From: Isoetes taiwanensis
Lineage: Eukaryota; Streptophyta; Lycopodiopsida; Isoetales; Isoetaceae
NCBI GenBank assembly: GCA_021234155.1
Contig: JAJEKV010000074.1
Span: forward strand, 5,194,022-5,258,021
Length of the DNA: 64,000 bases
Reading direction: 5' to 3'
The notes below the pieces were generated by a model. It saw only the letters and a list, made by a program, of their open reading frames with translations. It ran no database searches and was not told the origin of the DNA. The translations under genes were made by a program, and so were the position numbers. Positions 1 to 10,705 of the stretch are shown piece by piece. Numbering within the stretch: position 1 is the stretch's first letter; the number at the start of each line of letters is the position of its first letter.

Positions 1-900
1 TTGGTAGTACTTCGTTTCAGTTACGTATTGCTATTTGGAAGCGGTAGGTTGAACCACTTGAACAATAGTTTGATAGGGCCAAGCCATGAAATAGCTTACA
101 GGAAAATTTTCGTACGAGAATCATAAAGAAAGATTAAATCTCCTTCTTTGAATGTTTTGTCTTGAGCGTTTGTCATGTAGAGAGATTTTAGCCGTTGTCC
201 ATGAAGAACACGAATATAAAAGCATTCCTTGAAGTTCATCAAGCATTTCCAATTGATAGACCCTTTCTTTGAGTCACGGCCGGTAGGATTGTAATTGATA
301 GCCGGTTGAAAGCGGAGTGTTGGAAGGATGTATTCAAGCGGCATGAGAGCTTCTTGACCATAAACCAATTTGAAGGAGGTGACCGAAAGCTATTTTGAAA
401 CAAGTATTGTAGGCCCAAAGAATCAAAAGAGGGAAGCTTTTATTGCGATGCAGTAAAGCGTCCAAAAATTTCTTGAGAATGGCACCCGAAGTTTTGTTGG
501 TGCTTTCTCGCCAAACCATTACCTTGAGGATAGTAAGGTGCTCTTGTGATGATGTATCGAGGGGAGATAATCCGTCGGCTCCTTGTTATTATGATTGATA
601 AAATGGAACTACGATCAACGACCAGCTCGTTAAGGCTGACAAATGTGATAATTTGTTGATAGAGGACGCCGGCTGTGCCACGGTGTTGTCACGGAAGTCG
701 CATAAGCTTCCGCCCATTGTAGCGTAGTCGGTGAGGAGACGAAGAATGCTTGAACGCAGGGTGTGCAGCGGAAGTCGATGGGTTACAAAATCCATTCCCC
801 ATTTCTTTGAAGGAAGTAAATTGGCAAGCGTCAAAGGAAATCCGCGGGCCGTCGGCGAATCCCTGGCAAAGCATCACCGCGTCGCGGGCATGGAAGTGGC
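1..900 (-). pseudogene. Ty3/Gypsy integrase remnant
   Basis: Integrase inserts the retrotransposon cDNA into host DNA. Three pieces are visible on the minus strand. At about 780-834 the start of the catalytic core reads KKWGMDFV, then degraded sequence follows. At 334-519 there is the late core, with LWAYNTCFK as in the plant pattern LWAYRTTYK. At 96-368 there is the C-terminal part, with VYGQEALMPLEYILP and KTFKEGDLIFLYDSR, matching the usual linker and the strand just after it. The pieces lie in different frames, so at least two indels separate them. The chromodomain or tail, if any, is off the window. Confidence 0.8.
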
Positions 901-1126
901 GTCTTTGAAGCGTGGGCCAATAATAACCCGCAAGAAGGACTAGCGTGCCGGTGTCACCATGAAAATGACCACCACCTAGCCCTTGATGAGCTACCGGACA
1001 ATATCACGGAACTTCATGGTAGAACAACGTCGAAGGATGCTATCCTTACCCTTTTTGTAAAGATGTCCTCGCAACCATGGTGTAGTCACCGGACTTCGCG
1101 GAGAAATTGATGGCTACCGATTGTGG

Positions 1127-1722
1127 TCAAGGCATGAGAGAGCCGCCATGTCCTCCGGTGGAAGAGCTACCGGTGAGGAGGGTGCTGAAAGTCATGGAAC
1201 CAATGTGGTGTTGCCGACTAAAAAGTTGAGCGTCGGAAAGGGTCACGAGACTCCAAATTGAGGGATCATCCGTGGTGATGCGTGAAAGATAACCGACAAC
1301 ATGAGATTTGTTTCCACAAACAATTTCCAAAAGGTGCAAATTTTGGAGAAGAAGGACCCAACGAAAATGCGTCCCATTAAGGTGGGTGGATTTGTTGATC
1401 AAATAAAGGAGTGCTTGGTGGTCAACAAAAGAATTTGATCCGACTTCCCAAAGGTAGTGACTTTAAGCGTTGAAACACGAAAATGAGACCCAAAGCTTCA
1501 CTCGTGGCGAATAGTTCTTTCCGCCAGAATTGAGTTTTCTACCGGCGTCGATTTGGTTTGTCGGGCGCGATCATATTCTTGAGAAAGAACAGCTCCAATA
1601 GCAAACGCCGAGACATCGATTACGAACATGAAAGGGCTTGTCCCATTGAGGAGGAACAAGAACCGGGGCTGAAAAGCAAAAGCTTCAACCGTTGGAAGCA
1701 GCATCCGCTGCGGGAATTCCAA
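1127..1722 (-). pseudogene. Ty3/Gypsy RNase H remnant
   Basis: RNase H removes the RNA strand during reverse transcription. At 1498-1722 the minus strand reads VIDVSAFAIGAVLSQEYD, matching the start of the Ty3 RNase H domain with its first catalytic Asp (family pattern CDASNFAIGAVLAQ). At 1127-1402 the end of the domain and the connection to integrase read HLNGTHFRWVLLLQ and GYLSRIT, equivalent to the family's ARWxLxLQ and DYLSR. The two pieces are out of frame with each other, and the sequence between carries stops. Confidence 0.75.
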
Positions 1723-1746
1723 GCCCGTGGATTCATCACCCCGAGT

Positions 1747-2520
1747 TTATGAATGGGATCTACCAATGGCTTTCGCTAGTCCGTGAATGAAGGTGGAGAA
1801 TAATTGACCCTTACCCGTGAAAGAGCGTGTTCCTTGATATTGGTGGGTGCTTGAGCTTTGAGCATTAACTCCATTTTGGCGGGATCGTGGTGATACCGCT
1901 TTTGGACAACGTGTCCCAACGGAACACCAGGTGACACAAAGGTGCATTTCTCCCATTGAGACTAATGCCGACTCATCACATTTCTGAAAGACGAGTTCCA
2001 ATTTATCCAAATGGTCACCATGGAACCGTAGGCGCAGAAATCATCTTGAAAAAATTTGTAAGAAGGATTTTCCTTCATAAAATCATGAAAACCGAGAGCA
2101 TGATGCGTTGAAACGTGGATGGAGAGTTTGATAAGTTAAAAGGAACCACCTTGTAGGCAAAAGTGCCCCACCTGCGGTGAAAGTAGTCTTGAGTTGATCG
2201 ATTCTTTGATTGAGATCCGATTGTAGCCAAAACCATCCATGAAGGAGTACATCCATGTCCAAATGACCTCTTCCTGAACCCTCCGTCCGGTGAAGGGAAG
2301 TGGAAAATGATCACCACCGGGCTCCCGATTGAGTTTTGAGGTCCACGAAACGCCGGATCTTACCATTGTGTTTGGAGTGCAATGACGATGGGGCTCACCA
2401 TTCGCAATGTTTGACCTCATAGATCAAACCCCGCAAAGGAGTTTGTCAATTTCCGCCTTGACGATCACGGTAATGGGGTTGAGCCGGGTATCGCTGCTTT
2501 TGCTATAATCGGATCGCATC
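1747..2520 (-). pseudogene. Ty3/Gypsy reverse transcriptase remnant
   Basis: Reverse transcriptase copies the element RNA into DNA. Overlapping frames at 2136-2420 and 2075-2317 together show FPLPFTGRRVQEEV, YSFMDGFGYNRISI and the downstream WGTFAYKVVPFNLSNSPSTFQRIM, a near-canonical plant Ty3 RT core. The catalytic box is at about 2040-2070, in yet another frame, as FFQDDFCAYGS. It keeps the two Asp residues. The thumb region at 1747-2010 reads DKLELVFQKC and ends near FIHGLAKAI. Three frame changes within about 700 bases show that it cannot be translated as one protein. Confidence 0.85.
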
Positions 2521-2529
2521 TGATTTGGT

Positions 2530-3060
2530 AGGAATGATGAGTTCCCAAGGCTGGTTGATTCCTCAAGATCTCTCAGAGGCTCAGTAAAATGTGTTTGAAC
2601 TTTTGAGCTGGCGTGACGGCCTATTCACGATAGGGGGTTGGAAAGATTTGCAGCAAAGACGGGCCGATTGTTGCCTACGCCCACTATCTCGACTTAGTCT
2701 GAATATAGAATTATCCTTACGTCCCTGGACAATGTGTGCGGGAGGTTGAAGCATAACAGATCGTGGCACTCTGGGTGAAAAAGAGATTCTTGAGCTTAGC
2801 CATGACAACAGTGGACATCTGGGAGCGGCAGGAGATTCCACATCTGAAAAGTGATCAACCCGTTGAATTCGATTGCAAGGAGCCGTGTAGGGTTTCAAGC
2901 AAAGCCGCCCACCGGTCCCCTGATCAAAGAGTCATTTTCTCCTCAAGGATCCAAGATATTTGGGGTAGGAGGATGGGGTAGACCTCACAGGTGGAGCCCG
3001 ACTTGATAGATATTCTGGCTTCCTCGTAATTAGTGTCGAGAGAGGGTTCGATTATCGAAT
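2530..3060 (-). other. Ty3/Gypsy pol linker between protease and RT, no clear domain
   Basis: This stretch lies between the protease-like and RT-like parts. Short minus-strand ORFs (for example 2581-2898) are low in similarity to anything I recognise. I read it as degraded pol linker, because it is flanked on both sides by domains of the same element in the same orientation. I see no separate gene on either strand. Confidence 0.45.
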
Positions 3061-3450
3061 CAAATGATCTTTTACCGTTTCCAAGTCCATGGTGGCATTA
3101 AGGTGACCATCTTGATGACTAACCCATCCGTGGCCCAAGAATGGATACTTTTGGCCTCAAGGGAGAAAAAGGTCCGGGCCGACCAACATTTCATAATCAC
3201 CGGATCTTCCTCAGCCTTCCAAACCCAAATTCCAAAGGGAATCGGAGGTCACCAATGTTGATATGAAGAAGAAGCGTGACGCCTTGAGGTCTCGGGATAT
3301 GTCCATTAGCCAATTTGATGTCATATAGGACACGATAGAGTTCTTTGATGCCCATTTGTTTTGCGGAGTTTATCCGTGATGAGATTAACCGCTGCCTCCG
3401 CTAATTTGAACATGGTTGACTTGGCGGGACACCCACCGTGGCATGGACTC
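3060..3450 (-). pseudogene. Ty3/Gypsy aspartic protease remnant
   Basis: The retroelement protease cleaves the Gag-Pol polyprotein. On the minus strand one finds EAAVNLITDKLRKT, then a +/-1 shifted frame with a GIKELYRV-like stretch, KLANGHIPRPQGVTLLLHIN and a following strand, in the order expected for a plant Ty3 protease (catalytic D[GS]GA followed by VNLI, then LANG, then a G-V strand). The catalytic Asp-Gly-Ala/Ser triad itself is not intact: the positions before AVNLI read as Ala-Glu-Ala or Ser-Gly-Gly depending on frame. I infer it is inactive. Confidence 0.55.
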
Positions 3451-3459
3451 GGTGTAGAG

Positions 3460-6340
3460 GCAGCAACAGCCCCAAACCAAAATGGCCGGAGTGGTAACCG
3501 GTCCCCGAGAGAGCAGACGTAGTTTCAAAATTGTTGCCAAACTTAAGGGAATTTTGATTTTTGCCAGCTCTCTTGGGTTCCAAAGGCACATGATAAAAGG
3601 ATCCAATGGATCCACCTGCGCCGGAGCGCGTGGTAATGAAGCGTTAACTTTTTGAGAAGGTCAACCCCGCCAGGTAAATATTGGGATATGTCCGAGAGCG
3701 TGGAGGTTGAGAGGTGGAAGGTGTATCTTGTCTGTGTTGAGCTCGGTGGTGCATGAACATTCGCTAAAAAGCGTCTTGCCTTCAGCGGCTTGCATGAGAT
3801 TCAAAATGCTTTGGCTAACTTTTTAGGCATGACATTTGGCATGAGAGTTCTCCAAGTCGTGCAAATGAACCTTTTTTCTTCCTCATGAGGAATGGTGTCA
3901 ACCGCAAAGGCGTGGTTCGTGCCATTTGGAATAATGGTCAAGGGACGTGATGCCCTCGGTTCAAGGTGGAAACCAAACCAACCCAATTTGATGGTTGACC
4001 GGAGGATTAAGAGCCCGAAAAATCTCTTCCTCGCTTTGCTGATCCATCCGAGGTTGATTGGCGTGAGCTGGTTGATAACGTGATTCCGAGGGCGCCAGGT
4101 GGCTTCTAAGAACAGGACGCTGGGCCTTGTTTTGCCATTAGCAATCCAGAGTTGGTAAGCCGTGAGGCGGACCGATGTGGTGTGATTGGTGCCCGAAGCC
4201 GCGACCGAACTTGTGGAAGTTGAGGACACGCCGTGGTGGTATGACCCCATTCTTTGACGGTGATAACACCGGCTTTAGAAGGATCAAAAGGAGGACGTGG
4301 GTTGGGTCCCCTGTTGCCCTGTTCCGAGATAAAATTGATTGGGTCTGCGCCGTAGTGGTGGTCACGATAGCGCAATTGTTGGCCGGTGGGTTTTGCGTCT
4401 GATAAAACCATTGTTGCGGAAAGGTGTTGGATGAGTGCGAGTGCACTCTTCGCGGGTGCATGATTGCACATGTTGCATCTTTGCAATGGCGGGCCCATTC
4501 TTTGGAGTTGCACTCATTTGCCAAGTGGCCTTGGTATTTCTGTGATATGGCACCAGACCTAGCGTTAGGATTGACGTTTGAGGCTGGACAGTGATGCGGG
4601 AACCATGATGTGGAATGAAAGGGAGTTCCCCAAGAGCCACGCCAATGGGAAAACATTGACTGATTGATTGACAAAGGTCATAGCTTCTGCCAAAGTCGCG
4701 GTGCTTGTATTCCGTCATGAGTCCGATAAGGCCGAGGAAGTCTTTGGAGAAACCAGGACCAAGATCCGGCTTTGTGTTGGGCTACTCCTTTGAGTTTCAT
4801 CGAAAGGCATGTGAAGTCGACCGCAAAACCGGGGCGGACTCCATGGCTCTTGTTGAAGGTGGTAAAGTTGCTTGAGATGAAGTTGATCATCATCCGTGGT
4901 CCCATAATGAGAAAAGCGGTTCTCATTTTCGGACCAATCTTGTTTTCAGTGGCTTTTGTTGGACATGAGCCATTGATGAGGAGAGCTTCACGCGGTGGTG
5001 GTGGAAAAAGATGTGGAATTTCAGTTGAGGTTGCGATGATCATTCAGATAGCCGTAGAGCCTCAAATTCTTCCATGTGGGCCTCGAGCACTTTGGTCTAA
5101 GGGTTTGCCTTCGTGTTGCCAAAGGTGGGATACGCCGGGTTTAAGGGTTTGAAAGGTAGAAGTGAAAGTGCTTGGTGGGCAAAGGAACAATGTAGGGATT
5201 ATATTGAGGTGGAGTTGAAGGTGGTATAGTGCCTGAAGGACCCTGATGAAGGGCAGGGAATAAATTACTAATCGCATATTTCTTATTAGCTAGAATGACT
5301 TTCGCTAAACTTGCTTGATATTAAGCCCAAAACTTTCTATGGTTTAGCTAAACTCTACATATTTTTTCTCTCATACTTTCTAGCGTTTAGCTAAACTAAC
5401 CCAAACATCATCCCAAAAATTTCTATGGTGTGGCCAGCAAAAAATATTAAGCCAAATTAATATACTTTTATTCAATTGTTTCCACTTATTTTAGTCATTT
5501 TCTGTGTGAAAATGTTCTAACATAATGCTAATTAGCAAAGCCTAGGACTCAAATTAATTCATAATGCTAGAAACTAAACTACTAATCATATATTTCATAT
5601 AAACTAGAATGATGTTAGCTAAACTAGCCCAAAATTCATTCTAAAAGTTTCTATGGTTTGGCTAAACAATACAAAATTTCACTCCCTTACTTTCTAGCGT
5701 TTGGCTAAAGAGCTCCACGGTTGGTGCAGTCCCGGAAAAAGTTAAGCTAAAATTATTATTTTTTTCCCAATTTTTTCCATTTACTTTAGCCCAATTTTTT
5801 TGAAAATGTGCTGAAAAATCGCCAAATAGCTAAGTTTAGCCCTTAAATTATTCCATGATGAAGGGGTGACTGCGATTGAGGGACTGAAGGTGCTGAGCAT
5901 TGGTTTTGAGGTCGATAAGGTTGTAAACAGGAAGAGTGGTGGGAAATGTAGGGAAAGGAAATTTCTGGGTAGGCGCAAAAGAGACATGTGGATATCCCAC
6001 CCGGGGGAGATGATGGTTGTGAAGGAAGAGGCGTATGGCCTGAAGAGTGATGAATGTAGGCATGATCAGGGGTATGAAAGTAAGGTTGAGAAGGTTGAGA
6101 AGGTTGAGCCTGATAGGGCTCCTGATAGTGATGAGGGGACCGAGGCCGTGGAGCAATGTTTGCACAGGAGGCGGGGCCGGGGCGAGGAGCGAGGACACAA
6201 GGGGTGGAGTGGCGCGGCCGAGCCGGACCAATGTGGCCGCCCTCAATGTCATAAGCAGATCCATACATGCGCATGAAGCGGCTTCGCCGATGATGTCGCC
6301 TCCCAAGCAAGATCTTTGTCTGAAAAGGAGTTCTTGGCGT
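3460..6340 (-). pseudogene. Ty3/Gypsy gag remnant, interrupted by a MITE-like insertion
   Basis: Gag forms the virus-like particle that packages element RNA. Around 4480-4560 the minus strand reads QKYQGHLANEC and then WARHC, a zinc-knuckle-like segment (family form C-x2-K-Y-x-G-H-x4-C). Its first Cys appears lost. The N-terminal part at 5860-6340 is rich in Pro, His and Ser, as is common in plant Gag leaders. The coding sequence is split by a 601-bp insertion at 5255-5855. The frames on the two sides of the insertion agree across the duplicated target site. Several stops and frame changes show decay. Gag limits are approximate. Confidence 0.65.
5255..5855. mobile_element. MITE-like insertion with target-site duplication
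   Basis: An AT-rich 601-bp block without coding capacity interrupts gag. It is bordered by the direct repeat TGATGAAGGG at 5245-5254 and 5856-5865, a 10-bp target duplication. The ends are imperfect inverted repeats: GGAATAA near the left end matches TTATTCC at the right end. Inside are two diverged tandem halves offset by 314 bp. Both carry a CTAGAATGA segment, then TTTCTATGGTTT, then TTTCTAGCGTTT with following GGCTAAAC/AGCTAAAC words. The TSD length suggests a Mutator-like (9-10 bp) origin, but I cannot assign a superfamily firmly. Confidence 0.7.
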
Positions 6341-6344
6341 GAAG

Positions 6345-6800
6345 TTTGACGGAACCGGCGGCCAAGAAGAAATGAGGATCGAATCGGACCCAATGGCGGC
6401 GGTGTTTGGGTCCGGGTTAGAACTCTGGAAGACGTAAAAGAACAAAGAGAACAATGAGAGGAAAATGATAAGCTTCCTTGATATCAATGATGAACATACA
6501 TGAGCTCTACGCATCGAGAGAAGACGAAAAGAGACAAGACTCAAAACTCATCTAGCCTTCATGTGCTAGCTCTACTCATATATAGTACAATGGCCTTTGG
6601 CCCAATATATACACTCTGACCGATCTCCGATTGTCACCTCCTTGAAGGAGGCCTGATTTGCAGGAATGGGCGGTACCTCTTGAGGTGCTCGGATCCACCA
6701 CGCGATGGTGATGGCTGTCATTTGTCTCGGCGCCTTTTTGCGGCTTGGTCTTCAAGGGCCTTGGATGACTGACCGCGGGTTGACCCATGGGTCCTTGTTC
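6345..6800 (-). promoter_or_regulatory. Probable 5' LTR and leader of the Ty3/Gypsy element
   Basis: Just upstream (on the minus strand) of gag lies a non-coding stretch with a TATA-like TATATATGAG at about 6577-6588. About 220 bases downstream is TTGGCCGCCGG (about 6345-6360), a position where the primer-binding site would be expected; it loosely resembles the TTGGCGCC start common in plant Gypsy elements. This spacing fits U3-R-U5-PBS. Without the second LTR inside the window, neither end can be fixed. Confidence 0.4.
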
Positions 6801-6844
6801 TTGACCTGGTCCGTCGATTAGATATGAATAGTCCCGTACTGTGG

Positions 6845-8280
6845 AGGCACAGACTAACGTAGATTTTCATCTGCAAGACTATACTTCCCAAACAATGCAT
6901 CCACATCCTCATGAGTATGTCCGGCATTAAGAACCCTAAATTCACTCTTTTCAAAGACACCCCACGGCTGTTAAATAAGATAGGAATGAGAACATATAAT
7001 TTTTTTTATTCATCCAAAGACAATTGTCAAGTTGGAGGAGGAACCTTGGTGGTAGATCTCGAGGTTGGGGACGTGAACTTGAGGCTCCAACATGTTCGTA
7101 GCCCCGACTTCCTAAACCTTGCCTTAGTAAACTTCTCCTAAATTATTAGGCTTTCTATCCAACAATGCAATCAAGAGTGGTTGGCTACCACCTCGAGTGG
7201 TTGTGGAGGTCACTGTAATAACCACTCTCATAGTTCCTCAAGCACCTCATCACACTTCCAATATGAAAATCGGGACCATCACTCCACAATTGCAAACTAA
7301 AATGGCCATAATAAATTGGCACCCGCACATGCACTATTGCACCCATCGTAGAGACTTGCAAAGGATAAGCTCTATTGATTTGCTTGGGTATGTAACTATA
7401 CCGTGGCAAACAAGTCTTCATTGATCCATCTTGTCATGTATAATACAAACATAGTTATTGGGGTCCAAACATGATAATGTTCTCCACATCCAATAAGTGG
7501 ATCTACATGATAGTTGGTCCTGTCATGTGATCTTTCATTTGCTCCCTTTATCTTAGCCCTTTGGCTTTGGTTGTTGGTCTTATCAAAAAATCTCTTTCAA
7601 CTTAGCACACAAGTTGCACTTTGCAAAGTTGTTCGAAGTGTCTATAGTGACATGCTTGAAGCTTTTGCTCCATAGTCTCATCAAGTCGGGGTTGAGATAT
7701 TGCGGTACATGTAGTTCTCGGCAAAGCATTCACTTCCTCAATATGCTCTTCTGGGTACAATGGGATGGCAATCTCTTCCTCGACAACTATTTTTCCCCCC
7801 CTTGATCTTTCCTACTTTTATGTGGCATATTCTCAGCATTGAATTCAACATATTTTTCAAAAAACCTCCCTAGCGTAGCGGGATCCTAGAAGTTGGCCTC
7901 AACATGCCATTATTTCCATGTAATGCAATTTTACTCCCCTTTGCATGACTTGCTTTACCAATTTTTGCCAAGATGAAATTGGAATGCCATGAATATGTAT
8001 CCATGCAACTTTACATATCCATATCCCTAGCAAGGGTATTTTTTTTTTCTTTGGAAATTGTTCATCTTGAAGTGCAAGCTCATGAATGGAGTACATGTAA
8101 GTCCTCCTCTCATCACAAGTATACTCTTGGAAGGTGGCTCTTGCTTCCACCAATTCATCAATTTCAAACTTCTGAACACAATTAGCCCAACAACATTCCA
8201 TTCCCCTTACCTTAGTCAGAGCTTCACGTGAACAATCACTACTTGACTTGGACCTCTTGCTAGGATAATGTTTCACCACC
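6845..8280 (-). pseudogene. DDE-type transposase remnant (DUF7869-like)
   Basis: This decayed minus-strand gene reads from 8280 down to about 6845. The N-terminal part (7899-8279) has a Cys-rich head, MECCWANCVQKFE, a basic/aromatic RRTYMYS segment, then GIWICKVAWIHIHGIP. The latter is like the conserved IC-x-x-AW/F-x3-HGI block of a family of plant and animal transposon proteins. Further on (7185-7421 and the bases before it) is DGSMKTCLPRYSYIPKQIN, near the expected first Asp box (family form DGMDQ). At about 6990-7035 comes LQLDNC followed by MNKKNYMF (family form LDNC-x2-ENKN). At about 6890-6930 comes NAGHTHEDVDALFG. Five or more frame changes are needed to join these. I recognise the motif order from proteins annotated as DUF7869-domain proteins; that name is from memory. 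Confidence 0.65.
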
Positions 8281-8388
8281 GAAAGTGTGCCCCTCTTCTT
8301 TGAAAATGTGGTCCCGGCAGCCTATTGGAGGTGCATTAAGAAAATCGTCATCCACAACCTCGCTCGTAAAAGGAATTCTCCCATAAAC

Positions 8389-8760
8389 TCAATGCACTAT
8401 AGGCCATGGCATGACGCATGGAACCTCCAATTGTTTAATACAAGCAGTGCAATCCTGGTGATTTGATCCTTTTTCCTTCCATTTTTCCTCTAAACTTGTT
8501 ATGGCCACACCCACTTTATCCTCTCCTAACCTTTCATCATTGACAGCCTGGATAGGATCAGCTAGTATGATAGTTCCTTCACCTACTAGCTCCTTATTGC
8601 ATTGGTGCTTCACTTTCACCTTCTTATTCTTCCAATCCAACCTACTGTAGAGGACAATTTGCTTAGTAGTCTCAGCCTCAACACCCTTTGGGAGGTCCAC
8701 AGCATTGACCTACAAGAACAATGTTTACAATGGGGTAACAATGTGATAAGAACATGTGGT
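8389..8760 (-). pseudogene. N-terminal DUF8039-like part of the same transposon protein
   Basis: The minus-strand ORF at 8389-8700 reads LPKGVEAETTKQIVLYSR near its start, then a lysine-rich stretch, then GEGTIILADPIQAVNDERLG and, at its end, LEVPCVMPWPIVH. The spacing of G-x-G-T-I...DP...V...LGE and the terminal P-x-AWP-like motif resembles DUF8039 domains found in plant CACTA-type and related transposon proteins. About 100 bases of degraded in-between sequence connect it to the transposase remnant that starts at 8280, so I read them as one broken gene. An alternative is an independent host gene fragment. Confidence 0.4.
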
Positions 8761-8764
8761 AACA

Positions 8765-9470
8765 ATCTTGAAACATGTTGGGGGGATAGGCATTACATTT
8801 TTACCCTTTTTAGGATCCACACGCTTCACCTATATAAAGTGAAATGTCTTAATATTAGTCAGAAAAAAGGACAAAGTAATTTTGAGAACCGATTAAAGGG
8901 AACTTTAAGAAATACCAAGAAAACCATTAAATGGACAAATATATGTTGTAAGTGCAGCCAAAAATAGGTTTTTAAGTATAGCTCAAAGAGTAATTATTGC
9001 AAAATTAATGGTAACATAGGGTGTATGCTAGTAGTGCTAATGAGGTAAGTATAGGTCGAATCTAGATGGGCCAAAGTTGGTTGTAAGTATAATGGGTCTA
9101 GGTAATTATACAAATTAATGAAAACATAGGTTTTAAGTATAGTGACATGTGGGTAATTCTATAGAGAATTATGATAACCTAGGGCATAATTAATTCAATA
9201 GAAGTAATGATAGGTAATTCGTATATGATATAAATCTTGTATGATGTGATGGAATCATAATTACAACCGCGCTATAAGAAACCCTCCATTCTTTTAACCG
9301 CCAATCCTTTCTTCCTTCTAAGCGCCAATCCTTTCTTCCTTTCTTCCTTCTACCATGGTGAGCCATGCTTGCCCGCCCTCTTCCGGCTCCATCCCGTAGG
9401 CCTCGTCCGCTCCATCCCGGGACTCGCCTCGAGAGGCGAAGAGGCGGTAAATTGATAAAGAAATTCATTC
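8765..9470. other. Non-coding AT-rich stretch with weak internal repeats
   Basis: There is no convincing coding region. Between about 8960 and 9190 the phrases TTTTAAGTATAG and GGTAATTNTA return several times in degenerate form, suggesting an old tandem repeat. 9290-9350 carries pyrimidine-rich TTTCTTCCTTCTA repeats in two to three copies. Confidence 0.4.
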
Positions 9471-9483
9471 CCCCTCCCATGAG

Positions 9484-9836
9484 ATGCGCGTGGTGGCTGC
9501 TCTCTGCACCACCCGATCCGAGATAATTCGCGAGGAGTTATTTCTTTTCGGGCAAGCCGGCCGGGAAAAGATTATCGAGCACCAGCACCAGCGGCCGAAG
9601 TCCCCCCATACTCCCTTGATTCGGATGAGGAGATGGAGAACGAGATTGAGAAAGCGTAAGAAATGGAGGAAGCGGATGAAGAATGGCGGGAAGAATTAGA
9701 AGAAGAAAAAAAAGCGGTGATTATGGATGCCCTCTCCTCCTCCGATGATGAAGATGTTGCCGAAGACATCCCGGCGAGGATGGCGGATGAAAGCTTCGAG
9801 AGGAAGAAGAAGAGGAGGAAGAAGAGGAGGAGGTAG
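9484..9836 (+). pseudogene. Short acidic/basic coding-like fragment, unknown
   Basis: On the plus strand one frame runs through a Ser/Pro segment, then an acidic Glu-rich block (DEEMENEIEKA, one stop, then EEADEEWREELEEEKK), then SSSDDEDVAEDIP, and ends in a Lys/Arg-rich tail just before a poly-T run at 9845-9861. Acidic-then-basic tails of this sort occur in nuclear and transposon proteins, but composition alone gives no function. The in-frame stop at about 9657 argues for a fragment. I do not recognise it. Confidence 0.3.
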
Positions 9837-9945
9837 AGGGCTGATTTTTTTTTTTTTTTGTTATTTAGTTTTTTGTTCGGAAAGAGCGAGCTAGGCATCT
9901 CCTTAAACCGCCTAGAACTTCGTAATTTTGTAATAAAAAAAGAGG

Positions 9946-10190
9946 GCAACTCTAATAAAGGCCTTATGTAAAAATTTTCAATGGCAATACAAAGGATTTA
10001 ATCTTGACCGCAATATATTTCTTTAGTTTCTACTCTAACTTGAAAGCGGTAATTTCTGCGGGCTTTGGTCTCGCAACTCTAATAAAAGGCCTTATGTAAA
10101 ACTTTTCAATGGCAATACAAGGATTAATGGATCGCAATATATTTCTTTAGTGTCAACTCTAACTTGAAGCATAACCGTAATTTCTTCAAA
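9946..10190. repeat. Two-copy tandem repeat, period about 127 bp
   Basis: The phrase GCAACTCTAATAAA starts at 9946 and again at 10073. Both copies continue through GGCCTTATGTAAAA, TTTTCAATGGCAATACAA, CGCAATATATTTCTTTAGT and AACTCTAACTTGAA. The copies differ by scattered substitutions and short indels. No coding frame runs through it. Confidence 0.8.
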
Positions 10191-10205
10191 CTATTTTTGA
10201 ATTAA

Positions 10206-10430
10206 AAGCTCTTTCATTCTTAATTTTGAGAGAGTTTGTGAGAGATCACGCCAGGCTGAAATATGTTTGTGTACAAAATGTTTAAATTGTCAAAGCGGTC
10301 AATACACGCCTGGCGGAATTACACCGCGATAATTAGCTTTATCTGCTTCACGCGGTGTATTGGACTGCACAATGTAAACATTTTGCACACAAACATATTT
10401 CGCCCGGGCGTGATTTCAATTTCTATGAAC
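10206..10430. mobile_element. MITE-like hairpin, copy 1
   Basis: A long imperfect inverted repeat spans about 10245-10414. The left arm (ATCACGCC, then GAAATATGTTTGTGTACAAA, then AATACACGCC) pairs with the right arm, whose complement reads ATCACGCCCGGGCGAAATATG and then TTTGTGTGCAAAATG. The centre is GATAATTAGCTTTATC. It is preceded by TCTTTCATTCTTAATTTTGA, which also precedes copy 2, so the repeat unit is longer than the hairpin. Confidence 0.75.
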
Positions 10431-10537
10431 GATTAGACTTTGAATTAGTAAATCGGCACCATGCTCACGCAAACACGGAAATGAATCACAATTGATTGTA
10501 ACTATGCTTTGCTTTTTTTTAACTAAGCTCCGGACCT

Positions 10538-10650
10538 TTTTACTCTCTTTTCGTTGTTCTTTTTTTTATATATCTAAAGTGTTCCTAAAATGAGGCGGCG
10601 ATCATCCTGGGGGCACTTTAGATACACAGAAGAAAAGAGACTAAGCCCAG
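10538..10650. repeat. Shorter inverted repeat between the two hairpin copies
   Basis: TATCTAAAGTG at about 10569-10579 pairs with CACTTTAGATA at about 10614-10624. Further out, CTCTCTTTTC pairs with GAAAAGAGAC. The centre is GC-rich, with AGGCGGCGATCATCCTGGGG. It is a separate dyad from the flanking MITE-like hairpins. Confidence 0.55.
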
Positions 10651-10705
10651 CCGGGATCTTGTTTTATGTCCGGGCTTACTCCCTTTTCGAGTTTCTGCTT
10701 GATGT

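Larger units (their letters stand above)
1..6800 (-). mobile_element. Ty3/Gypsy LTR retrotransposon, decayed, 3' end beyond the window
   Basis: Read on the minus strand, recognisable pieces follow the Ty3/Gypsy order: gag with a zinc-knuckle-like segment, aspartic protease, reverse transcriptase, RNase H and integrase. The order RT, RNase H, integrase separates it from Copia elements. Every domain is split over several frames by stops and small indels, so the copy is old and inactive. The integrase C-terminus runs into base 1, so the 3' LTR is not visible. The right limit (5' LTR) is approximate because the second LTR is not available for comparison. A MITE-like element is inserted in gag at 5255-5855. 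The right limit must fall before about 6850, where an unrelated transposase remnant begins. Confidence 0.85.

Noticed and set aside
5866-6349. Two plus-strand frames opposite gag
   Set aside because: They mirror the Pro/Ser-rich minus-strand gag leader and have no domain; they are shadows.
1-6800. Endogenous pararetrovirus
   Set aside because: The pol order includes a readable integrase after RNase H and there is no movement-protein-like or coat-like region, so an LTR retrotransposon explains it.
9572-9949. Ser-rich minus-strand frame
   Set aside because: It is antisense to the acidic/basic plus-strand fragment; its Ser runs come from the GA-rich codons of that fragment.
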